Assembly (NCBI GenBank): GCA_023417065.1
Contig: JAEZGH010000139.1
Span: 21,136 to 85,135, forward strand
DNA: 64,000 nucleotides
Reading direction: 5' to 3'
Origin: Bacteroidota bacterium
Lineage (GTDB): Bacteria > Bacteroidota > Bacteroidia > Cytophagales > Cyclobacteriaceae
A model generated the notes under the pieces. The model made no database searches. It saw only the letters and a list, made by a program, of their open reading frames with translations, and was not told the DNA's origin. Every line of letters starts with the position of its first letter. Position 1 is the first letter of the stretch. The translations under genes were made by a program, and so were the position numbers. Shown here one piece after another: positions 7,452 through 16,754 of this stretch.

Positions 7452-9098
7452 ATGAATAACGAATCAGCGCGGGTCAACCCGTCATCTGGCTCACAATTAA
7501 GTACTTCCTTGAAAGACATATTTACATTCAGAAAGGTCCTTTCTGATAAGCAGTTGCTGGCAATCGAACTTCTGGTCGCTTTCGTATTCTGCTTCGTCCC
7601 TCTTCTTTTTAATAACCCTTACAGGCTCAATATCTTCCTGTCATGGGAAGGCGCCTATCGCCTCTCTATCGGGCAAATCCCGTTTAAAGACTTCGCACTC
7701 CCCATGGGGTATGGGTATTGGGTAATCCCCGCCATTTTCTTCAAAATATTCGGCCCATTCATGTATTCCCTGATAAAGGCTCAGGTCTTTATAAACTTCG
7801 TTAGCGTGCTGACTTTCAGGGCTATCCTGAAAAAACTTGGCGTACAACCTGCGGTTATCCTCCTCTCGGTCATCATATTCTGCTTCTCTTACGTATCGTG
7901 GAATTTCTGGCCGTGGTATAACCACCTGGTGATTGTCCTCGGACTTATTGCTATCTACTGTGCCCTGAGTGCCGTTTTTGGATCAGTAAAGTGGAAAATC
8001 TTGACCAGCCTGGGGTTGTCGGCATTCTTTATCCTCTTTGCGTTCTTCACCAAACAGGACGGCGGGGCACTCACCCTCCTCATTGTATATGGAATCCTGG
8101 GATACGACGCCCTGGTTGAAAAATCATTCAGGAAGCTGCTGATTTTTACGGGATTCTTTATTCTCTGCTGCATCCTGTTTATTGCTCCGCTGCTGCCCTA
8201 TGAATTTACCTATTGGTTTAATATGGGACAGCCGCCCCACGACAGCCGCATCCACTTGGTCAACTTCTTCAACGACATCGTGGGATGGTCGTACTGGCAG
8301 AAGTTCTTCCTGCTGGTAATCGCCGTCATCATGGTGGACAGATTCCGGGTATATGGCTGGGAATACTTCAGAAATAAACGCGAATTCCTCTTCGGACTGG
8401 TCTCTGTTGCGATAATGCTGAAATCCCTGATCATCCAGGTGACGAGCCATGAACCTCCCAATGGCGAGGTTTTCTTCTATGCATTTGGCTTCGCCTTCTG
8501 CTTCAGCTACCTGAAAATTTCCGGATCGCTGGCGGATTTCCGCCTGCTCGCGCTTTCAGGCGTTCTCGTCGTGTTCTGGTGGAGTGGTATCTATTGGAGG
8601 AATATCCAGCGCATCGTTGCCCAGAAGCCTGCAGTGGTTGAGAAAGCCGATGAGAGAACGTCGCATAAGTACCGCCTGGCGAAAGAATTCAAGACCATGG
8701 AACGACTGTTCCTGGCTGAAAACACGATCGAAGGCATCAAGAAAATTATGGCCCTGGAGGAATTCCGCGATAACCCGAATGTCCGCGTTCTCAACATGAG
8801 TGAGCTGACGTCACTGGCGTATGAAATTCCTTTCACACCGCTGACGAACCAGCCGATGTGGTTCCACCAGGGGGTTTCGATCTTCCAGAAAGAGGTGGAC
8901 GAATTCTGTGTAAAGGTAGCTAACCTCGAATACGACGTCGTGCTGTTCGAGACGATCCCGGAAAAAGAGGTACTGAACTTCTATCCGATGGATGTTAAGG
9001 CGTGTCTGGACGAGCATTACCAGCACGAGTTCTCGTTCCTGGCACCGCGAACTCCGGAAGAGTCTTTCGTACACGTGTATACGAAGCCGAAAAAATAG
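7452..9098 (+). CDS. Polytopic membrane protein, possible GT-C-type glycosyltransferase
   Basis: A 548-residue protein with around eleven hydrophobic segments between about 35 and 390 and a hydrophilic C-terminal domain of about 150 residues. The first extracytoplasmic loop carries WEGAYRLSIGQIPFKDFALPMGYGYW, whose acidic residue after transmembrane helix 1 recalls the catalytic Asp/Glu of GT-C enzymes that use lipid-linked sugars, but no diagnostic signature is present. The C-terminal part (LNMSELTSLAYEIPFTPLTNQPMWFHQG) is typical of predicted sugar-transfer membrane proteins in this phylum. It stands alone, with promoter and hairpin on either side. The function is inferred weakly. Confidence 0.6.
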   Translation: MNNESARVNPSSGSQLSTSLKDIFTFRKVLSDKQLLAIELLVAFVFCFVPLLFNNPYRLNIFLSWEGAYRLSIGQIPFKDFALPMGYGYWVIPAIFFKIFGPFMYSLIKAQVFINFVSVLTFRAILKKLGVQPAVILLSVIIFCFSYVSWNFWPWYNHLVIVLGLIAIYCALSAVFGSVKWKILTSLGLSAFFILFAFFTKQDGGALTLLIVYGILGYDALVEKSFRKLLIFTGFFILCCILFIAPLLPYEFTYWFNMGQPPHDSRIHLVNFFNDIVGWSYWQKFFLLVIAVIMVDRFRVYGWEYFRNKREFLFGLVSVAIMLKSLIIQVTSHEPPNGEVFFYAFGFAFCFSYLKISGSLADFRLLALSGVLVVFWWSGIYWRNIQRIVAQKPAVVEKADERTSHKYRLAKEFKTMERLFLAENTIEGIKKIMALEEFRDNPNVRVLNMSELTSLAYEIPFTPLTNQPMWFHQGVSIFQKEVDEFCVKVANLEYDVVLFETIPEKEVLNFYPMDVKACLDEHYQHEFSFLAPRTPEESFVHVYTKPKK

Positions 9099-9123
9099 GG
9101 CTGGGAGGGCTGATACAAGGCCT

Positions 9124-9160
9124 GATTATCCGGATAGTGATTACCGCTATCCGGATAATC
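9124..9160. repeat. 14-bp perfect inverted repeat between convergent genes
   Basis: GATTATCCGGATAG (9124-9137) and CTATCCGGATAATC (9147-9160) are exact complements around a 9-base loop. It lies between two convergent stops, as a terminator would, but lacks a T-run on either side. It may act as a factor-dependent or structural transcript end. Confidence 0.6.
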
Positions 9161-9168
9161 AACCCCGC

Positions 9169-9516
9169 TTATTGAATGATTACAGTTACTTTGTTGATCC
9201 GTTTTTCTTCAAGCTTGCCGGTCTGCTCCCCACCTCCGGCGTTGTCCTTGTCGTCCTTGCGCGCGATCAGGTAGTATGAATGGGCTTTCAGATCTTTAAG
9301 TTTAAGGATTCCCTTGGCATCGGTCTTTCCTTCGGCGGCAACGTTCTCTTCTTTGAGGTAGTCTTCCTCTTTTTCAAATAACTGAACGGATGCTCCTTCG
9401 ACCGTATTACCAAGTTCATCCCTGACGGTGACGTGCAGCGTTGTTTTGATAATTTGTGAGCTGCTGAGAATAATCGCAAGCGTAAGAAAGCTGGCGATGC
9501 GATGAATGCTTTTCAT
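9169..9516 (-). CDS. Small secreted protein with a carboxypeptidase-regulatory-like beta-sandwich
   Basis: A 115-residue protein. Residues 1-22 look like a signal peptide (MKSIHRIASFLTLAIILSSS). The rest reads as one Ig-like/prealbumin-like beta-sandwich: TLHVTVRDELGNTVEGASVQ, then GKTDAKGILKLKDLKAHSY, the pattern of CarboxypepD_reg or SdrD-B-type repeats. A KDDKDNAGGGEQTGKLEE stretch near the end is polar and low in complexity. It is the last gene of a minus-strand run starting with the T9SS protein and hexosaminidase (16 bases after the latter). A role in the periplasm or at the surface is likely; nothing more specific can be said. Confidence 0.7.
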   Translation of the reverse strand: MKSIHRIASFLTLAIILSSSQIIKTTLHVTVRDELGNTVEGASVQLFEKEEDYLKEENVAAEGKTDAKGILKLKDLKAHSYYLIARKDDKDNAGGGEQTGKLEEKRINKVTVIIQ

Positions 9517-9532
9517 AGGGTCAGTTGTGGAT

Positions 9533-11167
9533 TTAATTGCTTACGGAAGTACTGACTTTTTCGGCACTAGTCAAAATATGCTTTGCGAAATTGACATCTC
9601 GCCGGTTGAGGCGTTGCAGATGTGTTTTGAGGCGTGAAACGAAATCCTCATAATCTCTCGTTTCCTTGGGTGACCAGACCACTTCCGAAAGGGCACACGC
9701 GCGCGGGTATACCATGTATTCGGCGTGCTCACCGGTTTTGATGTATTCCGTCCACAGGTTGGCCTGCGCACCGAGAATGTGGGTGCCCTCTTCCGCCGAC
9801 AACTGGGGTGGGACCGGCTCGTACTCGTAAACCTTGTTTACGGGAATATACCCTCCGCTTGCAAGGGGCTCTTTCCCGCGAACGGAATCCTGATAGTAGT
9901 CGAAATAACACCACTTTCCCGGTGTCATGATCACATCGTGGTTTTGCTTTGCGGCTGAGATTCCACCTTCTTCACCACGCCAGCTCATCACTGTTGCATT
10001 TGGCGCCAGCCCGCCCTCCAGGATTTCATCCCATCCGATGATCTGGCGTCCCTTCGAATTCAGGTACTTTTCCATGCGCTGAATAAAGTAACTCTGCAAC
10101 TCATGGGTATCCTTCAGGCCTTCCTTCCGGATCCTCTTACGGCAATGCGGACAATTATTCCATCTGGTTTTTGGAGCTTCATCGCCTCCGATATGAATGT
10201 ATTGACCTGGGAAAAGGTCAATCACTTCGTCCATGACGCCCTCCAGAAATTGAAATGTCTCTTCCTTGCCCGCACAAAAGATATCATCGAATACACCCCA
10301 CGTTGTAGCCGCTTCATAAGGGCCGCCTTTGCATCCCAGTTCAGGATATGCGGACAGCGCAGCCAGGGCATGGCCGGGTAATTCAATCTCGGGAATAATC
10401 GTCACGTGGCGGTCGCGGGCATACTTGACGATGGCGCGAATCTCGTCCTGCGCGTAATACCCGCCATACCTCGTACCATCGAAATCTTTTAGCTGCTTAC
10501 GCGTTGCCGTCGTGGCGTGCCCTACAACGGTCTCCCTGCGGTATGCGGCAATTTCCTGAAGCTTCGGGTAGCGCTTGATTTCGATCCGCCACCCCTGGTC
10601 TTCCGTAAGGTGCCAGTGAAAACGGTTCATCTTGTGATGCGCCAGCAGGTCAATATATTTTTTGATGAATTCAACCGGGAACATATGACGCCCCACATCG
10701 AGATGTAGTCCGCGGTACGCAAACCTCGGGTAATCGGTGATCTTCACATAAGGAAGCTCACCCGGATACGACTCGAGCAATTGCATGAGTGTTTGTGCGC
10801 CATAGAAAATTCCGGCGCGAGTGCCCGCAGCAACGCGAATGCCTTCTCTGTCTATGGTGAGGTCGTATCCTTCAACATGCAGCGTGGAGTCTCCCGTAAG
10901 TACGAACTCGATTTTTTTTCCTGAAGGTGATTCACTGACTCCGATTTCACTCAGAAACTGTCGCAGGAATGAAGTGGTGGCTGCAACCGCAGGCGGTGCA
11001 ATGATTTCCACTCCCTGGTCAACAGGTAAGCGCTCCTTCATGACCGCCACCGATACCGGTTGAGGTATGAGTGGTAACGTTTCGTTGGAAGGAGTATATG
11101 CCGCGTCACGCTGGGAACACGCCCATCCGCAAAGCGTGATGATCACAATGATCGGAAGCTTCTTCAT
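9533..11167 (-). CDS. Beta-N-acetylhexosaminidase, glycoside hydrolase family 20, lipoprotein
   Basis: A 544-residue hydrolase that releases terminal GlcNAc/GalNAc from chitin oligomers, peptidoglycan fragments or glycoproteins. The N-terminus ends in a lipobox (LCGWAC, Cys17), pointing to a membrane-anchored lipoprotein. Residues 30-140 are the GH20b domain; the TIM barrel follows with RGLHLDVGRHMFP, HWHLTEDQGWRIEI, IPEIELPGHALAAL and the catalytic pair Asp329-Glu330 in YIHIGGDEAPKTRW, which performs substrate-assisted catalysis. Full length for the family. It lies 31 bases after the T9SS-exported protein on the same strand, so the two may be co-expressed. Confidence 0.95.
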   Translation of the reverse strand: MKKLPIIVIITLCGWACSQRDAAYTPSNETLPLIPQPVSVAVMKERLPVDQGVEIIAPPAVAATTSFLRQFLSEIGVSESPSGKKIEFVLTGDSTLHVEGYDLTIDREGIRVAAGTRAGIFYGAQTLMQLLESYPGELPYVKITDYPRFAYRGLHLDVGRHMFPVEFIKKYIDLLAHHKMNRFHWHLTEDQGWRIEIKRYPKLQEIAAYRRETVVGHATTATRKQLKDFDGTRYGGYYAQDEIRAIVKYARDRHVTIIPEIELPGHALAALSAYPELGCKGGPYEAATTWGVFDDIFCAGKEETFQFLEGVMDEVIDLFPGQYIHIGGDEAPKTRWNNCPHCRKRIRKEGLKDTHELQSYFIQRMEKYLNSKGRQIIGWDEILEGGLAPNATVMSWRGEEGGISAAKQNHDVIMTPGKWCYFDYYQDSVRGKEPLASGGYIPVNKVYEYEPVPPQLSAEEGTHILGAQANLWTEYIKTGEHAEYMVYPRACALSEVVWSPKETRDYEDFVSRLKTHLQRLNRRDVNFAKHILTSAEKVSTSVSN

Positions 11168-11198
11168 GCGCGATTCTGATGTCGACCTGAAAACAGCA

Positions 11199-14100
11199 TT
11201 ACCGCATCAGCACTACGCCGCCGCGAAACTCCTGGATACCATCTTCAGGATGATATTCGCTACGGTAGCGAACTACGTAAGCGTACGTTCCCGCAGGAAG
11301 TAGCTGACCAGACCCCTTGTATGCACCGTTCCATTTAAAGGAGCGATTCGATGATTCGTAAACCATTTCACCCCAGCGGTTGAAGATGAAAATCTGGAAG
11401 TCTTCGTCGGTGATGAATTGCGTCACGACAGCAAAGGCCTCGTTGGGTGAAACGGAGCTTCCGGGGCGGAATGCATTAGGCGCGCTGATTATAGGATCGC
11501 ACTCCTGTACAATTTCGACGTCGGCAGTGTTCGGGCATCCGTCTTCATCGGTCACTTCAACGCGATACACACCTCCTGCATCAGCGACGTATTGGCGACC
11601 CGTTGCGTTAAGGGGTATAACCGCGTTGCCTTCTACACGGAACCAGTCGTACGACGCATATCCCGCGCCTGCATCAATTGTGGCTGTGCGCGTAGGGGCT
11701 GGTCCGGGATACGGACAAATGCGTTGCATCGGACCAAGCGTTACCTGTGGTGCCGGATTAGGGGTGATGCTCCGTTCCGCAGGCGGAGACACGCAGCCTT
11801 CGAGTGAACCGATCACGCGGTATGTACCGGCCTGATTAGCTGTAAGGACTGCGCCTGTGTGAGCAAGAGCGCCGCCGTTGAGGAACCATTGGTATTGGGT
11901 TACGTCAGGTCTGCTCGCTGTGGCGACTACCTGGAATTCGGTGCCCTCACATGCGAAGGGAGGCATGGTGATGTCTACAGTAAACGGTTCAACGATGCGA
12001 ACCACGCGGTCCTCCGAGTCATCGCTGCAACCTGTCTGTGTGTTGATGACTGTTACCATAAAGGAGTTGCCGTCATCTGCAGGGCTAAGCGATATGTTAG
12101 GGGTGAACGCAAAAGGAGCGCCGCCATTCCGGCTCCAGCGGTGTATGTATTGCGACCCTGTTGGCGTTGACGTCAGCACCACGGGATCTATACATGCATC
12201 AGATTGGGTGAAGTCTGCCGTAAGCGGACCACCTACCGTAACGGTACGGGTAGCTGTCGCAGGACATGGAGTTGCGGGAGTACCAATGCTTCGCACTTCT
12301 GCGGTAACGACCCACGTACCTTGAGCGAGAGTGGCAGTGTTACCACTGACGCCTAAAATACCATCCCCTGTATTCTGCTGTGTTTTCGCTGTCCAGGTGA
12401 TATCATAGTTCTGGCCGGGCGGTGGTGTGTTAAATATAAGTTCGACTCTGGGCGGATTCGAACAAATGAGATCATCGTCGATATGGATATCGTACGCGGG
12501 ATCCTGCATGAGATCTACTGTTTCAGAAGCAACACATCCTGCCTCATTTTCCAAGCGGATTGTGTACATTCCGTCTAAAGGGGGTACCGGTACTGTGGTA
12601 AAGTTCGGCTCAGTCACTGTGACTGTTTTAGGTTCGGGCCCTTCACCTACTATTTGGCCGCCTTCATCAAAGATTTTATATGTGTAAGTGCCTGGTACCG
12701 ACACGCCAACTACATCAATAGACATGGTTGGATGACATAACCCGGACGGCGTAGCTACTGCCGCAAAAGTGAAATCATTGTTGTTAATGTTTTCGGCACG
12801 AGTTGTAGAACAACCTGAAAGCTGATCCGCTACTGTGATCGAATAAACATCTCCAGCCAAGCCAGTAAAAGGCGGTATCACGTCTCCAACCTGAACATCA
12901 GAACCGCTTTGCGGCGGATTGGAATCTATGGAATAGGATAAGAAGCGTCCCGGGGGGGCAGTGATCGTCAATGCTATTTCTCCGTTGTTAACATTTGGAT
13001 CGCAATCCGTATCCGGTTGAACGACAGTTGAGAATACAGGTATCGGATTCACGTTGACAATAACCTCATCACTGATCGAACAAATGTTATCTGTCAGCTC
13101 GAGACGAATAGTTTTCGCACCGGGAGTACTCGTATCCACCGGGAAAACATTTTCAACATTGGGCGTTGGTTGTTGAACGCCGTTTACAAACCAGTTCCAC
13201 GTAGCGTTCGGGAAGACTGCTGCAATCTCGATTTGATGTGGAGTATCTTCGCAAACTTCTACATCCGGTCCGAGGGTCACGTTCCCAAAATAAGGGGCGA
13301 TCAGGGTTTCACCCGTATTGACGCATCCTACTTCACTGGTAACGGTTACGCTATACCTTCCCGGAGTCGTCACCTGAATGGTACGCTGGTCTGATCCGGT
13401 GTTCCAGAGGTACGTATTGCCGTCAACGTGCGGGTCCGCAGCGATGAGTGTTACGCCCGTCTCATCACAAATTACACCGGGTTCGCCTGCAAGCATCGGC
13501 GGGGGAGGAGGAATGTCGTTGACCTCAAATGTATCGTCCTCCAGGAAGTATGGATCCTGTTCAGTGCCTTCACACTTGTTCCAGATTTTAACACGATACC
13601 TGTACGTTCCCGGCTGCGTGAAGGTCAATACTACCGTTGATGTATCGGAAGGGTTTAATGCAATAGGATTGCCCTGCGGATCGAAGAACTCCCATGAGAA
13701 TTCATCGATGGTGTTGTCTTTTCCCGTGGCGGTAAATTCCGCTTCTGTGTTGATACACACCACCGGTACCGTTACGCCAGGTCCCTGGATTGGATTTGCG
13801 ATCTGCTGAACAAAGTTGGGCAGCCCCAGGTTAACTGTTCCGCCCAGGGCAGGCGTTGCGTCAAGCTGGAATCCGGATTGCGTGTCTTTATCGTCCTGCG
13901 GCGTGATCGAACTGAGTTTGTCCCTGCCTGAAACAGCTACGTAGAGCTGACCATCCGGTCCGTATTGCATCGCTCCCGGTTGTGAACTTTCGGCACCGGT
14001 CATGACAATTGGTGTGGGCATCTGCACGTACTGATCCAGATCTTCGTCGTAGTAATACTCAATGATTTGACCCGGATTGCCGAGCACCGTTGCATACATC

Positions 14101-16565
14101 TTGTTTCCTGATGATGAGAATGCAACGCCGTACACCGGACCAGGCGCAGCTACTGACCGGAAATTTGTCACCTCACCCGTAGCTACATCGTAGTCGAAGA
14201 TTTCAATCGTGTTGTTCAACGCCACCGCTAACCGCCCGGAGCCATACACCATGTATCCTTCACCGGACTCAGGAGAGGTAACGGAATGATCTGATCCTAT
14301 ATTCGAAATAACTGGTGCCGCGATTCCGTCAGGTGTCAGGCGATAGGCGCGGAAGGTGTTGCTTCCATACTCGTGAGCAAGGATAAAGTCACCCACGGCC
14401 AGCACGCGTTCTGTACTTCGCGTAAACAGGACCGTACTTGGCGGTAGGGTAGAAGGATCTCCATCAGGATCCACAATGCCGCCTGTGCCTCCGTTGAGTT
14501 TGAGATCAAACAGCGTGTAGCGCAGCTCAAAGGTTCCGTCGTCGATTTCCTGTGTGGTGAAGATGTAATACAATGTTTCGTCACCAGGCACCGCCATGAT
14601 TACGGATGATTGTGTGGCAGTCGGACTTCCGCCGATATCCGTAGCGACGATATCTCCATTCCTGTTCCATACAGTGGAGCCATCCGTGTAAAGCACAGCC
14701 TTCCCGTTGCGGTCGGATATCGTTGCTGTACCTTCAGGTGCATTCATCGGACCGTTCAGAACTTCGATTGGCTCCGACGGTTCGCGGAACAGCGGGTTAA
14801 AATCAAGTCCCACACCATTACCAAAGTACCATACGTTCGCGCGTGGATCGGGAACATCGTATTCCTTCACGTTTACACCCGCATATGCTGCACAGGCACC
14901 GTCGCCAACGACAATGTAGTAGTATCCTGGCCGCGGTGGAGTTAATGTCGTCGTTGTCTGATCGGCCATCAAACCATCAGGTCCATACCAGCGGATGGTA
15001 CCCTGTGTTCCCTGGATCTGCGCCTCGACAGTCAGACAGGGTGTACCGCCCGGACCACACGGAACCCATCCGGGTGGACGAACAATCGGGTCCGTAAACT
15101 CGTCGTGACATCCGGTCACTTCGGGTTCAAGTGTTATCTGCGTATCGAAATCAGTGATGTTGATGGTCTTCTCAAAAGACGTTGCTTCGCCCCCCAGGTA
15201 GGCAACTACGGTAATGCTTACTGGTCCGGCCTGCTCAAACGTATACACGGGGCTCCAGGCGGTTGAGAATGGCGTCGGATCGCCCGTGATGAACCAATGC
15301 AGACTGTCTGCTGCCGGAGTTACGTTGGGAAACAATTGCGTCGGCACGTTCGCACATCCGGTGCCTTCGAAATCAATATCAATGGTGACAGGGTGAGCCG
15401 GAATACTCGTTGAAAACTGCGTAGTACAAAACGAACCCGCGAATGCTTCAGCGTCGTAATTCACCAGCGCCGCGGTGCTGTCAGGGTCGTTGATCACACC
15501 CATGAGGATCTGACCCCCCGATTCATATAAATGGTAAAGGTTACCGTCAGGGCCGGACTGAATTCCATAGCTTGCTGTAATGGCATTGGGCTGGGGTAAC
15601 ACCGAGACCGGTGTAATTAAACCTCCCGTGGGATTCAGGTTTGTAAGATCGTATTGAACCAAATCGGGCTGGCCATTGGTACCGGAGGTGGAGATATAAA
15701 GATACTCCCCATTCGGGCTCCATTCGATGTCGTATATCCCGGCCGTTGATGAGGTGCCTGTGAGCGGCAGGGCTGCTTCAAATACAAGGGTTCCGCTGGC
15801 GGGGTCAAAGGTGAGTAACTCGGCATTCCGGCTACTTTCTCCCGGCGCAACAGCAAGTTGGCCGGTGGTTGGATTGTACGCGAAATTTGCCGCCGTTTCA
15901 ATTAAACCCAGTCCGGAGAATGTTGACACAGTGGAAACACCACCGGAATTGAACGTGGTGACGTTATAAGTGTTCGTGCCCTCCGTATGGGTGATAAGGA
16001 AAAAGTCTGTACCGTTTTCGTGGGGAATAGTGATCATCGCCGGAGACTGATTGGTCAGGCTTCCGATCGCGGTATTTTTGCTTGCGTTTACGACTTCGCC
16101 GAGTGGTATCGATCCTGGATTTCCCTGTACTCCCAGATCGACGATCGAATAAGTGATACTACCGGTAGGGGAGTTGGTGATGATGTAGTACTGATCCGGC
16201 TGACCAGGTACCTGTCCAAGTACAACAGGCTGATTGCCGGAAGGGTCTCCCTGAAGACCGGCACCGTTAACCATCAGCTGATGGGAAGCGTCATACACGT
16301 TTACGCCATCGGTATAAAACAGAATGTTGCCTGTCGCGGGATCGGCGGCAACAGCTACCGGTCCGGTAAGGACTGCCGTGCCCGTGGAAATATTTGGTTC
16401 TTTATTCGTGCGATTGAATTCTATCGACCTGTTGCAGAAATACCACGTGTAGTTCGTGTAATTCTGGGCACCGGAAAACGTCGGGATGATTAACAATAAC
16501 GAAATACAGAATAGTAAAAGTCTTCCTGTCATAATCTTCTTTCGGATCGATATACGATTTACCAT
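11199..16565 (-). CDS. Giant T9SS-exported protein with type B (gliding-motility) C-terminal sorting domain
   Basis: About 1,788 residues from the ATG at 16565 (a TTG lies four codons upstream). A signal peptide ends near TFSGAQ. Two related propeller-like blocks follow: one starting TWYFCNRSIEFN at about 40, the other NVWYFGNGVGLDFN at about 577; both continue with a FYTDGVNVYD/LYTDGSTVWN strand and PDQYYIIT/DETLYYIFT strand, so the block is duplicated. PKD- or Ig-like domains lie between and after them up to about 1690. The last 95 residues are the type B sorting domain (NAFRPGSS, IFIFNRWGEMVYES, WNGAYKGSG). Such proteins are exported by T9SS and held at the surface or released, often with a PorP/SprF partner, which is exactly what lies divergently upstream. 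Ligand unknown. Confidence 0.9.
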   Translation of the reverse strand: MVNRISIRKKIMTGRLLLFCISLLLIIPTFSGAQNYTNYTWYFCNRSIEFNRTNKEPNISTGTAVLTGPVAVAADPATGNILFYTDGVNVYDASHQLMVNGAGLQGDPSGNQPVVLGQVPGQPDQYYIITNSPTGSITYSIVDLGVQGNPGSIPLGEVVNASKNTAIGSLTNQSPAMITIPHENGTDFFLITHTEGTNTYNVTTFNSGGVSTVSTFSGLGLIETAANFAYNPTTGQLAVAPGESSRNAELLTFDPASGTLVFEAALPLTGTSSTAGIYDIEWSPNGEYLYISTSGTNGQPDLVQYDLTNLNPTGGLITPVSVLPQPNAITASYGIQSGPDGNLYHLYESGGQILMGVINDPDSTAALVNYDAEAFAGSFCTTQFSTSIPAHPVTIDIDFEGTGCANVPTQLFPNVTPAADSLHWFITGDPTPFSTAWSPVYTFEQAGPVSITVVAYLGGEATSFEKTINITDFDTQITLEPEVTGCHDEFTDPIVRPPGWVPCGPGGTPCLTVEAQIQGTQGTIRWYGPDGLMADQTTTTLTPPRPGYYYIVVGDGACAAYAGVNVKEYDVPDPRANVWYFGNGVGLDFNPLFREPSEPIEVLNGPMNAPEGTATISDRNGKAVLYTDGSTVWNRNGDIVATDIGGSPTATQSSVIMAVPGDETLYYIFTTQEIDDGTFELRYTLFDLKLNGGTGGIVDPDGDPSTLPPSTVLFTRSTERVLAVGDFILAHEYGSNTFRAYRLTPDGIAAPVISNIGSDHSVTSPESGEGYMVYGSGRLAVALNNTIEIFDYDVATGEVTNFRSVAAPGPVYGVAFSSSGNKMYATVLGNPGQIIEYYYDEDLDQYVQMPTPIVMTGAESSQPGAMQYGPDGQLYVAVSGRDKLSSITPQDDKDTQSGFQLDATPALGGTVNLGLPNFVQQIANPIQGPGVTVPVVCINTEAEFTATGKDNTIDEFSWEFFDPQGNPIALNPSDTSTVVLTFTQPGTYRYRVKIWNKCEGTEQDPYFLEDDTFEVNDIPPPPPMLAGEPGVICDETGVTLIAADPHVDGNTYLWNTGSDQRTIQVTTPGRYSVTVTSEVGCVNTGETLIAPYFGNVTLGPDVEVCEDTPHQIEIAAVFPNATWNWFVNGVQQPTPNVENVFPVDTSTPGAKTIRLELTDNICSISDEVIVNVNPIPVFSTVVQPDTDCDPNVNNGEIALTITAPPGRFLSYSIDSNPPQSGSDVQVGDVIPPFTGLAGDVYSITVADQLSGCSTTRAENINNNDFTFAAVATPSGLCHPTMSIDVVGVSVPGTYTYKIFDEGGQIVGEGPEPKTVTVTEPNFTTVPVPPLDGMYTIRLENEAGCVASETVDLMQDPAYDIHIDDDLICSNPPRVELIFNTPPPGQNYDITWTAKTQQNTGDGILGVSGNTATLAQGTWVVTAEVRSIGTPATPCPATATRTVTVGGPLTADFTQSDACIDPVVLTSTPTGSQYIHRWSRNGGAPFAFTPNISLSPADDGNSFMVTVINTQTGCSDDSEDRVVRIVEPFTVDITMPPFACEGTEFQVVATASRPDVTQYQWFLNGGALAHTGAVLTANQAGTYRVIGSLEGCVSPPAERSITPNPAPQVTLGPMQRICPYPGPAPTRTATIDAGAGYASYDWFRVEGNAVIPLNATGRQYVADAGGVYRVEVTDEDGCPNTADVEIVQECDPIISAPNAFRPGSSVSPNEAFAVVTQFITDEDFQIFIFNRWGEMVYESSNRSFKWNGAYKGSGQLLPAGTYAYVVRYRSEYHPEDGIQEFRGGVVLMR

Positions 16566-16754
16566 TACCAAGCTCAACCTAAAACGCTCAAGTTAATGTA
16601 AAGTATACAATTTGGCCCAAAATTCCGTTAATTGTTGAGTGGTTTACCTTTTCCCCGGGAAGTATATACAGGGTACTTTTTCTTTATGGATAATGGTGAA
16701 CAAATAAAATTCATTAATTTGCCCGGAGTGCTCAAGACAAAAGTTTGTAGACCG

